Source: Echinococcus granulosus
Taxonomy: Eukaryota; Platyhelminthes; Cestoda; Cyclophyllidea; Taeniidae
Direction: 5' to 3'
DNA: 64,000 bases
Assembly (NCBI RefSeq): GCF_000524195.1
Contig: NW_020170399.1
Location: forward strand, 979,758-1,043,757
The notes beneath the pieces are model-generated. The model did no database searches and had not been told where the DNA came from. It saw nothing but the letters and a program-made list of their open reading frames with translations. This document shows positions 13,001 to 24,900 of this stretch, piece by piece. Position numbers and translations under genes: made by a program. How positions within the stretch are numbered: the first letter of the stretch is position 1; each line of letters begins with the position of its first letter.

Positions 13001-16000
13001 TTTCGACTTCGCATATATTTGTGGAACAATACTCATTTTAATGCATCAAAAGTTCGTACCTCCATTAAGGACGAAAGAAGATGTATTGTATTCGCAAGAA
13101 CGACATGAAAACCATTCCAACCACTGAGAACTTAGAAGAATGTTCAAGCACTACTAGTGGCAAAGGGTCATCATTTAAAGCAATGACCCTTGGCTCCGAT
13201 TTGCGTAATGTGCACATCAAGCCCGAAAACTCGACAAAAGTTATGCACCAATCAGTTATGTAACAGCTACACGTCACATTCGCAAACTTGGCTTCTCAAA
13301 AGGATAAACCGTTTACTGAATTAAAGTAGAAACCACCATACGTGAAATGAATAATCAACGTCACAAGAAATTAGAAAAAAGGTTGGTTGTTATTTGTGAT
13401 GACACCACTTAGTGTTAAATGAAAATACTGGTCAATAGGATGGATTAGTAATCCATTACTAATACTACCTGTCAAAAATTGAAGTTATCTCAAAATGGAG
13501 AATTGGTAGTTGAATACTCTACAAATGAGCCTTAGAAGGAATGTGAAACACGCGCATTTACTTGTAGTACGTGGCTACAAACAAGGCATGGAAAAAAACT
13601 CACTGATTCCATTAGACCCTTTACACCAGTAACCACACCGTTGGTTGAATTGCCCAGAGTGCCATTATTGGCAAGTACGGTCGAAATATCGTCAGAACGC
13701 ATTTGAATGCCACATTGCGCGATCTCGTCGTATATCTTACCAAGATATTCACGTGGCAAATCGTGGCTGTCATTTATGCCTCGATTCATTTTGATGTAGT
13801 CCTCCTAGCAGAATACGCGGCAAAAAAAAGATGCTGCCAATTACACCACTATCGTATATAATAATTCTGAATAAAAGTATCCTAATTAAGTGCAAGTTGT
13901 ATGGATTGTCACTATCAGTGATCCTTAAACAGAGTTACAATGATGGCGTTAAAGAACAGAAATTCATGAAAGGAGCTCGATATTTAGCACTTCTATTGCA
14001 ATAGGAGAGGAGGGGCGATATAAGTATCACAGAATATCCTCAAAAAGACTGATAAAAGTTGGTATTTACGGAGAAAATTCTTCATTTTTAGAAGTCTGAA
14101 GGACATCGCTAAGGTCAGAATGTAATGTAATAAACAAAAAGGCGTACGCCACATGTTTTTTTGTTATACACAGCATATGATGGTTAACGAAATAAAGCGG
14201 GTGCATCGTAGAAAGAAGGTACGGGTGCAATTCAGATACAGTTTTGTCTTGATGGCATACTTCTGCAGCCACCCAAGTCTTGGGCTCGACTTTGAAATCA
14301 AGACGGTCATAGTTACTCAAAACAATTGTTGAATAAGCGATCCAAAAAAAGAACCAACTAACAGATGAATCATGAAGCGCAACTGCAACAGCAATCGTTG
14401 TCAATGGAGATCCAATATAGCAAAAAAAACAATTACGCGAGTGTATGCAACAAAACCGCCAAGGTTCAACCACAAACGCAAAACAGGACGACATAAGCTT
14501 CAAGGTCGCATTTTGTAACCTCTTGAGAAAAACACTGTATTCACAATTCACAATGAATCGCTTAAATCAACCTCTTATTTAACGTCTGATAGTGTTCATT
14601 GGCAAGAACACTGGTCAATTCGTTAGGCATATTAAAAGGGTGCCGCAATCCAATACCTTGCTCATCTTTTGTTTTTGCTTAATTTTCTCAGAGTGAAGAT
14701 CGGTAGTAAGCATGATGATGGAGAAGGCCAGTACGTAGGCAGTATCGGCGGAGGCGAAGAGTGTGTTATTCAAATTACAGGCGTAGTATCGGGCGGCGAA
14801 TTTTTCCATTAAACGGTCTATCTTTTGTGCCTCACCAGGTAACCAGAAACCAGATAAAAATGATCTAAATAGATCAAAATGGAATATCACAGCCTGATGG
14901 TGCCAAAAGGAAGACATGATAAATGGATACCAAAACAGAAGTTTTTATGTTTCCTCAAGAGGAAGGAAAATGGAAACTAAGTACAAGGTGTAAAACTGAC
15001 CTTAGGGCAGGTAAGAGCTCAAATCCAGAGAAATCGAAGCAATCTACGTAGGCGTACATAACCTCCAAAGCAAAAGCTTCGTTCTCGCCCAGAAAGTCGC
15101 CAATGGCAGTACGGCAAAGGCGTGACTCGTTGTGCAGGAACATGGCTACGTCTTCAGCACTGGTTCCTAAAAGATTGTTCTCTTGCAGTAGAGCAAGGCC
15201 TCGGGAAACCTTTCCTCGATTAAATAGGTATATACCAGCCTCGTAAACTTCTTTAAGGGCTTTGCGAGATTCAAATGCCTCAGGATCATCTTGAACCGTC
15301 TGATTCAGGCCTAATGTTATAAATAAAATATGAAATTATCAGAGCATACAAAGGCATAAAAATGAATGCCAACATTTTCTACATTTGCAACAAAGATCTT
15401 GCTGCATTAACAGGTGTACAAGAGGATTATAAGTGTATTTAGTGAAATAAAAAATCTGTGTTCATCTCAAAGGCAAACGTATAAAATGTCCATTCGTCAA
15501 TTATGAACGCTTTATGGTTTTACACTAACTAAAGCAACTCGACTGAATGAAGCATGGCAAAGTTTCGCTAGACTGACGTTAAAAACCACGGAATTCATCG
15601 TCGTCTATATTAAAACTGCATATATCCAAGTAAACAATCAGTTGTTCCCATGAGAAAAAGTCGTGAAATGTGAGATCTAAGAGACTTACGAACAGATGAC
15701 CCACTGTCAGTGTCATGTTCCTTTGTGATTGCAGAGGCATTAGACGGTTCTGAGCCAAGGAATGAGTGGGTTTCGTTGGTCACGTTGAAAAGATCACTGG
15801 ACCAACGTACCATGCACTTCAGGATCAGCACTAAACACTCCAACCCCTTTTTGCGCAAGTTTTGAAGTTGCGGTTGTGTTGTTCGCGTATCCACGGCGGG
15901 ACGACCTTGGGCTACCTTTGCAAGACAGATTACCAACTTCTCAAAAACATTCGCTCGTTCGAGATCGCAGTCGTAGTTTAGATAGGCATCAACAATGCAC

Positions 16001-18215
16001 TGTTTGTCCATGCAAATACGCTGCAGCGCCTCTGTGACGATCCACTTGTGTTCGAACGAGGCAGATGACGAGTCGAGGACTGCAAAAAGCATTTCCTTGA
16101 AAAATACCTCTATTTGAATCTTGAGGTGTTGTTTAAAGTGAGTCAGAAGGGATAGGAAAATAGCCAAAGACAGTTCAAAGACCTCTGGTACCGAGGAGAC
16201 ACCGTTCTTGGATAGAGCGACGCACAAGTACTGCTTGATCGCAGTGATGAAAATCGCATTTGACCTAAAGGCCGGACCCGGTTGCTGAAGAATGCTGAGA
16301 AGTAACTGAAGGGAGAGTATCTTGGATCGTAATTCATGTGATTTGGGATCGGTAGGGTTTGTACCAGCTAGAGGCTTCATCGCCAACTTACAAAGCGAAC
16401 GAAAGACCAAAAAGGCGTCTTTCTGTGAGATATGAGCAAAATAGAAGTCTGAGGAGGCGATTTCATCGGATGAATCGGTCGCGGAACCGCTTGTGGTTTC
16501 GGCACCCAGAGATGAGGCAGACACGGAGGGGTGCAGTGAATTCGGCTTTGATATCTCCTCCTCAGTTATCGGAGTAGCTTCTGCTGCATCAACAACACCT
16601 CCTGTCACACCCTCTTCATCATCATCGGGCGTAGCTGCTGAAGAACCCTCCTCGCTTGCTTCATCGGAAGTGGCTTTGGCTTCCTGCCCATCAGCTTTCT
16701 CCTGAGCATTATGGGTTCCAACAGTTGATTCCATCTCGGAGATACATTCTTTATTTCCCCCTTTTATATTTCCATTGTCATTTTTAGTAACAATCGACTC
16801 TTCTTGGCTGGTTTCAGTCTGATCAACCTCTGAAAAGGCTGGCTCGTTTAGTATTTCCTCCTGATCAACAGAACCCTCTTCCACCTTTTCTCCGTCCAAA
16901 CTTTCAGAGTCAGATTTTCCTTCGGAAATTGCGTTTTGTTGATCAGAAACATAATTTCCAATACCAATTCCATTTCCATCAGTTGTGGCTTCAGCCTCAG
17001 TCTTGGCTTCAGAAAGCTTTTGATCATGACGAACTGCGGCATCAAGGGTGGCCTGCTCCATTCGTTGGAAAATGACATTTAGCATCTGTGTGAGGGTGGC
17101 ACGTGCTGTCGTTTGATTTACAAGATTTCGTGTAGCCATGTAGATGTTATAACATGTGCGGACAACGAGAAGAATGTCTCGTTCATGCACCTCGACAACG
17201 GGAGATGTGACAACAGTTAAAAGAGCCTTAATAACTTGAAGCTGAACACCTTCATCTGTGTTTACACCCTGAAAGCAAAAACCGCTAAGTTTAAAAAGCA
17301 ATTTTTTAGGGTTTGTTAATTCCGGATAAAAATAAACAAGCTAAATACAATGGACCACTTAAAAAATGAACTTAAATATGACCAATAGTAAAAGTCAATC
17401 TGGAACAGAATCAAACAAAAAGGCTTCAAAACTTACATTAAAACATGAACAGATCGTCTGAACAATTCGCTCGGTTACTCCCTCTTTTCCTGACGAATCC
17501 AAAGCATTGTTAGGAATATGTCCATAGGCTATCAGCTTTTGTAGGCAATCCAAAGAAATAGCAACGATCTTGGGAGATTTGCTCTTGCAAGCTAATTCCA
17601 ATGGACGCAACAGCTTTTCGTCATTCAACAGCGCGCCTCTCTGTGCCTGAGAAGTAGGCATGTATCCGTCGGATCCAAGAGACCCATTTTTACCATTTTC
17701 TGGTAAGTTGATACGAGTCTTTAAGAACTCGATGCCGTCACAACAAGCCTCGCGAAGCTCATTATTAGACGGCTTTCGTGTTTGCTTTTCAGTGATAATT
17801 TGTTCTAGGGCCCGAGAGATGAACATAGCTACACACTCCCCTGGCACAGATATCAAAGGCTCGCTTCTAAGCCCGTCAGAATTCTTTTCCACAGATGAGG
17901 ACGAATTACTCAAAACCTCCGTATTCTGCTATTTAAAATAAAACAATAAGCTGGAAGATATCAAACCTCCATAGTTCTAATCATGCAAATTCATTCCAAA
18001 ATGATACCATGCAGGAAGAGAAATGCAAGCGATGCACAAAGACAAACGATCAGCTACAAAAACAGAAATGCGCACAATCAGGGGATAAAGAAAGCAAACA
18101 AAAATAAAACGAGGACACAAACAACACAACCCACACTAGAGGAAATTACACCACCTTCACTAATTTTGAAATTAGCACCAAGACGTCTCAATAACGATTC
18201 GCTAGCATCTGCCAT
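4049..18215 (-). CDS. ARFGEF1/2: BIG-type Arf guanine-nucleotide exchange factor (Sec7 domain)
   Basis: Eighteen exons agree in phase throughout: 18215-18150 (tentative), 17928-17437, 17268-15690, 15310-15001, 14864-14657, 13804-13604, 12586-12267, 12175-11892, 11717-11413, 10464-10202, 9062-8807, 8514-8258, 7631-7261, 6652-6456, 5769-5388, 5044-4877, 4565-4453 and 4306-4049. The protein is about 2009 residues (vertebrate BIG1/2 about 1800). Order: DCB domain, a Glu/Ser-rich insert, HUS region, Sec7 domain (about residues 714-890), then HDS repeats to the C-terminus. Sec7 motif 1 holds [19 protein letters not shown] with catalytic Glu at about 827; motif 2 reads [10 protein letters not shown], as in the BIG subfamily. 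Known role: activates class I Arfs at the trans-Golgi and endosomes for AP-1/GGA coat recruitment; brefeldin A sensitive in other animals. Flatworms probably have one gene for both vertebrate paralogues (inference). The extreme N-terminus is the weakest part. Confidence 0.95.
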
Positions 18216-18950
18216 GCATCAAAATTCCTAATTACGAAAAATTCCAGAACTATAGTTAAGCCGACCTTAGAGGATAGTTTGGACTGCAAGATATCAGAGC
18301 AGTTAGGGGCAAGCGCACACAAATATAACAGCGCAAATTATTTGATGGAAATATATATTCTGAACATAGAAAATTGGACCACTTGAAATTTCCACACTAA
18401 TGTGGGTTATTCTTATATCGCAGCAATTGTGCGAGAAAATCATGTTATCCGAAAGTGAACAAATTTTAACCACTAATTTTAGTCCATTACTTACGCAAAA
18501 ATTTTGCTGTTTTCAGTACAGGTTTGGTAAATGAAAATATGTTGTTTTGAAATCTATGGCTTGCTTCAGTCCATGATCTTTGCACTTAAATCTAAAACTT
18601 TGACTTACGCATATTCATGCTTAAAGAACTTTCTAATCAAAAGATTTTTGAAGCGAGTAGCTCAAACTTAACATTAGGGTGTTGAAATTGCCTATTAGCC
18701 ATCGCAATAAAATAAATCGACAAGTAATTGGAAGGCCGTCTGAGTTTTTGCGGGTACTTTGGCCTGGGTTCAATCGTGCTTCAGTTCTGTTCTTTGTTGA
18801 CGTCAATTTGAGTCAGTCTTGCCCACTCTCCACGTGCACCATCAACCCAAAATTGTCTAGTACTGTACAGATTCGCGCGGTTTTGCTAGGGGCGAGATGC
18901 AGATCTGATCCAATTTAGGCCTAGTATTTGGTGGAACATTGACTGTCGTA
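18216..18950. promoter_or_regulatory. Divergent promoter region between ARFGEF and LYST
   Basis: The 735 bp between the two predicted start codons holds no supported exon. Both genes read outward, so a shared bidirectional promoter and both 5' UTRs are expected here. A CTCCACGTGCACC stretch at about 18828-18840 contains a CACGTG E-box, which in animals can be bound by bHLH-Zip factors such as MITF/TFE; that link is suggestive only. Confidence 0.5.
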
Positions 18951-21900
18951 ATGTTTCGCAACTTTACTCTTAGCGAACTACTGGCCTTCTTTACTGGGAC
19001 TCGCTTTGCGGATTACGTCAAAAAGCCTCGCGAAATATGCGAAAGTTTGCATCTTATCTGCAATAAACTAAGTTCGGGCTCTTGCTCGAATTCAAGCTTG
19101 ATCGATTCGACTATGAACGAGACCGTTACCAAAGAGATTATTCTATTCCAAAACGTTCTGAGGGATTTCCTGGCATCTGTCGCAGGAAATTTTGGCAAAT
19201 CCACCTCTGTGCTTAGTACGTGTCCGATTTTTTTTACAGGCTGTTCCTTCAATCTTACTAGTTTCACCTTGTGTTTACCCTTTTAGGCGTTAAAATCTGT
19301 GATTTTGACTGGCTTTCAGATCTTGGTTCAATTTCTTGCCTCGAAATTGACAATTCTTCAAGAGAGTATTTTCATCCTTTCCTGAGATACTTGGTGCACT
19401 TTGACGATCCCTCTGACAAGCATAGTATTTTCAATCTATGTTGTCTATCGTATCATGGTTTTCTCCGTTGGAAACGTTCACTTTCCCTGGGTCCTCAGCT
19501 GGATTGTGTCTTGCTAATTTATGTGACGAAAATTAGTATTTGGATATGGAAATGCTTTGATGAGTCGCCTTCTTACTTGTTCCTGTCAAATACTCTTGAA
19601 ATGCTTGGGGTCTTTGTGGGAGCAGCTGAGCTGATTCCAAATTACTGCTTTGAGAAGGACCTTATGGTGTGAGTCAACATCTGCAAAATTGGTTCATATG
19701 CTCATTTGCTTGTTGCGTAAGTGTTTTTTTATACTTGTAGTTTCAACTATCTAAACAATGCTTTATGCATTAACATGCTAATCGTGGCCGTCCCTACACA
19801 TTTCGCTGTGATAGATCTCAACGCATCCAAAGCACATACCTTACTTTGTCGCCTTTGCCAAATAGGAAAGCAGTTGCTATCTGCTGGTCATTTCGCTGTA
19901 GCCTTGGACTATGTCCTAATTTCGCTTCACTTCGTCACTCGCATTACTCCTCAAAATTTGAGTATTTGGCACTCTGAGTTCCATGATTTGAAATGTTATG
20001 AGCCTCTCTTAATGGTGTACCACGAGGATATTCTCTCTGCTTTGTTTGCTGCTGTTTATGCGTCCTCTGCGAACCACCCTCACGACTTCTCAGCATTTGC
20101 CTTGCTTAATGATTTTGTGTTTTGGCTCCAATCGAATAAAAAGCCAAGCATAATCTATCACTTCATTCGACTCCTGACGATCGGGACTCCAAACATTCTC
20201 TCCTTGGTTATCCAAGCCCTTTCTGCGGACTCAGCCAGTTCTTTCGTTTGGCTTTGCATTAAAATTTCTGTCCCACTTCGTTATCTCATGCACCCCGTGT
20301 GCATACACGCTTTAGTGAGCGCATACATCAACATTTTGGAAAAAGATACATGCAACCAGCTGAATGTCTGTGAGCTGGCGGAACTTTTTAGTCCGTACTT
20401 CGAAAATCTCAATGAATTTGAAGGAAGTGAATTGAACTATCAAGATGTTGCCTTCGTTATTCAGGTGTTCTCCGGAGTTGCTAGCAGATCTCCTGCGGGT
20501 ATGGTCCATTTCCCCATACTTAATATTCGTATGCTGTGCACACGATAATCGCTTTCTCGTATTATCTCATTTATGGTCGTCGATCTATTGGGGTTATAAT
20601 TACCCAACCACGTTTAGATATTTTAATTTCCTTGTGCCATTTCTTACACTTGTTTTCTTTTTTGGACTACCAACGAACTGAATAGTTCAAGGATGTTTTC
20701 TGCACCCGTCCTCGCTTGATTGTTTTTCAATAATAGCTACATTTGTTTTCGCATATTTAGCTTGTCGATTCCGGTGTGCAATGGTTCAGTCTTTGATTTG
20801 TCCCTACCTGATTTCCTTTCAAATGGTCGGCACACCTCAGGTCACCGTGGCCCTTGAATTTTCTTCCTCATTTATCCGTTTGGTCAGTAATCTTACAGAA
20901 CCAGAGGCAATCCAAGCGGTGTCCGATACTCTCCCTTCTCTTAATCGTGTTCTTCTTACTGCGCATATATCAGCATCCGGCATAACGTCCGTTATCAGGT
21001 GCGTGAAAGTTATCATAGCCCATTAGATGAATTCATGTTCTTTCGAGGGAGAAATTATTGCCAAGTATTGAAGATGTCGTTACCACCATATAGAAAGGTC
21101 ATTTAACAAGGAAGTTATTAGTGTTAATGAAATTAGGTGTCCTACATATTTGTATGTGCTAATACTTTTAATAATACCCTAGTTTGGATAGATTTTTCGT
21201 CATCATTAAGTCGCCTAATTCAATTCAAAGGTACTTCTATGATTGGAACTGTGTGGGTGATGTATCACACTGCTACTTTTACGCGATTGTAGGCTCTAGC
21301 ATTTCATTTGGTTGCTATTTTCATTTTGAATAAAATGAATAATACGGAGACGTTTAGTACAAAGAAAGTTTTTTAGTGCTATCAAAAAATACTTTATTAT
21401 GCGGGTGATTATTATGCGTTTATGTGGGACGTCAATCGCACACGAACGTATCCGATTATCCCCAAGAATTCCCGTATCTGAAAGTAGAATTCCACATTTT
21501 TTGGTATAGCCGTTTCTTCCGAAGTAGCTTTATGTACTTCCGTTATACTATGTTCTTTTGCGTATGATTGGTTGCATTAATATGCTTTTAATGTGATTTT
21601 GCCAGCTGAATTTCCCTACCTTATTGTTGGTTGTGTTTGTTTTAGTGCATTTGTCGACTGCCTCACTTCCTCCCCTTCGTTTTTTTGCCCATCATATTTG
21701 ACTTTCTGTGGTATTGGTGCCAACTCAAGAACTTTTCTTCTTGAATCGCTTGTCATAAGCTTTCTTCAACTCATCCTTCGATGCGTACGAGTTGAGCCAT
21801 CCGTAGGTCTTTTTCTAGAGGTCTTACATCCACTAAAAGTGGATGTTACCTTATTTTTGCCTTTGTAAATTCAATTCAATTAAACCCAAACTATGCGAAA

Positions 21901-24900
21901 GAACTCTAAGGCAAAGTTTTAAACAGCCTAAAAATGTTGACTCATGCCAATCATCGAGTCTGCTATAACTATTTCGACCAGACTTACGTCTGTAGGAATT
22001 GACCACTTATGTTTAGACGAAAGATTTGCGTAGATTAAAAATTCACGGTATCTTTTAATCTTGTCTTGGTCTTGCACATTGTGGATAAAGTTCAAAACAA
22101 TCGAATGGAGTGCTGGTTCCAGAGTCAACAAATCAGAGCCTCTAATTTGACTGTTATCCACTCTTACCAATGAAACCGTACCACCATTTCCGAAAACATT
22201 ACGGTTTGTAAATACCTTTCAAGCAGTTTTAAGGTTTTTTATTAATTAAACGTTATTTGAATTGTGTATTTCGTCGTGACCAAGAAGGACGTTATTGTCA
22301 AACGCACATTTTGCCCCGGTCTCAACCTTTAGAGTGTTACTTTCCTAGGAAACCAGAGCTGAAATCAAGATGAATTCGAATGATTTCAACAAACGATTAG
22401 GCGACGAGGTTTGGTGTGGTTGTTGTTAGAACAATGTGGGTCATTTGCACCAAACTGTCAAGGTAAAGATGGTGGATAGTTGCTTGAATTTCATGAGATC
22501 TGCTGGGGGAAAAAACAGTCCCGAAGGTTGCCTCTCTTTGCTGTCGTAACACAGAGGCAAACCACTTATGCACGCATGAAACCAAATTTTGCAGATATTT
22601 GGGCATGCCGATTCCTTGCAAACCTTTTGGCATCTTCAACTTACTAAATTCATTCCAACAGTTGGATGTGTTTACTGTGGCTGAATAGATTAAGTTGTGA
22701 GGGTGGTGGCCTGTAAATAAACGATTGAGATTAGCCGTCGCGGCAGGCCAAGGCAAATGCCGACTAAACTTGCCACAAACAGCAGTCCTCCAGGTACAGC
22801 GGCTAGGTTACGAAGCTGTCGCCTACTCTACTACGCCCGACGGACCTTGCGCTGCTTGATCGTTGCGCTCATTTCTTCACACATTAGGCCACATGGCTCA
22901 AAGAATACTCAACATTGGTCAGTGGTTGAAGGGTCTTGTGACACCAAAACCGTTTTGGCTACTGCCGTAGGTAAAGCACCATCAAGACTATAACCGTTGG
23001 CAGTGGCTTAAATACATCCTCTGATAGTAGTTGTTAATTTTTAGGATGTGTTGAAACGCCTGCTTGATTCACTACCGAAATTCTGCGTTTGGAGTCTCGT
23101 TACATTTGTTTGCAAGTTCATTCGCCTCTCTCTATTAGCATACCTATGAGATGCGCAGAGTAGCACTACGCTAAGTTTTCCGGAACGAGCTATTAAAATT
23201 AATTGTAGTGTCTTATGCGCATAACGTCCAACACCAGCAACAATTTCTTCATCTCTCTATAATACACTCGTAAAAGAATTAGCTTAACGTTTTGATTGGC
23301 AATGTTAAGTAACAGTTAGCAAACACACTAGTTTCCTTTTTTAGCTAATCTTAACCTTCTTGTGAAATGCTTACAAGAAACGGAGGGATTTGAATGGTCC
23401 CCATTAAATGCCGACCCCTTATCAATGAAGTTAGAAGCGCTTGAAAATGGGCCAATTATCTTAGGATTCCAAAATTTTATTAGGAATTGTTTTAGATGTG
23501 AGCCAGCTTTGAATTTCTTTCACTCAACATCCAACATTTTTGGCGTCCTAAAAGCAAATAAAACCACTTTGAACGCTTCAAGTTCCAGAAATGCAAAAAT
23601 AAAGGTGACCGGCAAGATCCCGAAGGATAGATGGGGCTGCGACTGGCACATGCCTACCACTCGACATGTTTGGGCGTGAATCCGTGAGTCTGATATAATG
23701 CCGGTGAAAATGTTCTTCCAATTCAATTAGCTGGGAAGCTCTGATCAGCTTCCCCAATCTTGGTACTTTAGGACCAAGATTTTATTTATGGTCGCTCGAA
23801 ATGAGGCATTTGTCCCATTCTTGCATTAATGGCGTTTTTTGAGCCGCAGTAAGTCTTTTGGTATAATGCCATTTAGCACAACTAGAGTAAGACATGGGTG
23901 TGATTTTTGGTTTCCTTTAACCCGATGAGTCGTTTGCATGATGAATAATTGTTGATGTGGTCAGTGAGAAAATGCAGTTACTTCAGCTCTGTCAACATTT
24001 GTCCCTACGTCGGGTGGCATTGAAGCGGCTTTTGCATTTGAAGATATAATGGAGTTTTAGGCCTCTTTTGGATTTTCTCGAAATCTTATTCGTTAAAAAT
24101 GCTACTTAATTGAATGTTTGTTTTTGAATTGGATGGACGTTGGATGCGGATCTGATGTTATGTCTAGATATGTAATTTCACGATTCATCAATTCCATGTG
24201 ACTCGCAACTCGCCCTTTTTTTGTTAAAGGTGCCACACTCTAACCTCAGAGTTATTGCTTGGACTGCTTTGTGGCGTGTTTTGTCTCATCCACTAAGTGG
24301 GAATTTGATATCACAACCGTTTCTTCGTACCGGAACTGGTGGTTGTCTGCTTCAGTCGCTTACTAAGGCAGCAGAGGATCAACTTGCTAATTCTGTTGAT
24401 ACTCCCATCGATCTCCATGCTTCGTTGATTGGAGTGTTGTGTGAACTCTACTGTGGAGTTAGTCAATCCATCTGGTAACTTAAGGTCCATTTAGACGCAA
24501 AACTCTCCAGTTGATAACATTCCGCTTGACTGCAATAATCTGGACGTGCTTGAACGCCTTACTTCGTTCTCCGTGGGTGAGAATTGTGGGCAGGACAATG
24601 AACTTCCTGAGCCACCCGAAATATTTGAAGGTACCGTCTCTTTTCAGCTAGCACAACTTCATTCTAGAACCAAAGGTAAGAACTCTATCCGTTCCTGCCA
24701 GCTATTACCTGGACGAGGAGAAGAAAATGTATACCCACGAAGATCCACAAGTCAAAAAGCATCTCAACCTATTCCTCTTCATTTTTCATCGCTTTATGCG
24801 TACCTGTGACCTCGAAAATCCTGATCACCCATATGCTTTGAAGAGGTTTCTGCGCGAAGTCCTTAAATTCCGACGACATGACCTCATGCATTATTTTGCG

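Noticed and set aside
14066..14551. 161-codon minus-strand frame between ARFGEF exons
   Set aside because: It lies wholly inside the intron 14656-13805, whose flanking exons join perfectly in phase, and it matches nothing in the BIG family. It is Cys/Phe-rich, as A+T-rich intron frames often are.
18951..21868. A separate gene from the later LYST exons
   Set aside because: I first split this off because phases did not match across the large intron. The 73-nt exon 21730-21802 restores the phase, so one continuous LYST gene is simpler.
23362..23679. 105-codon + frame in the LYST intron
   Set aside because: It starts at GTG, has no domain, and the LYST exons on either side close without it.
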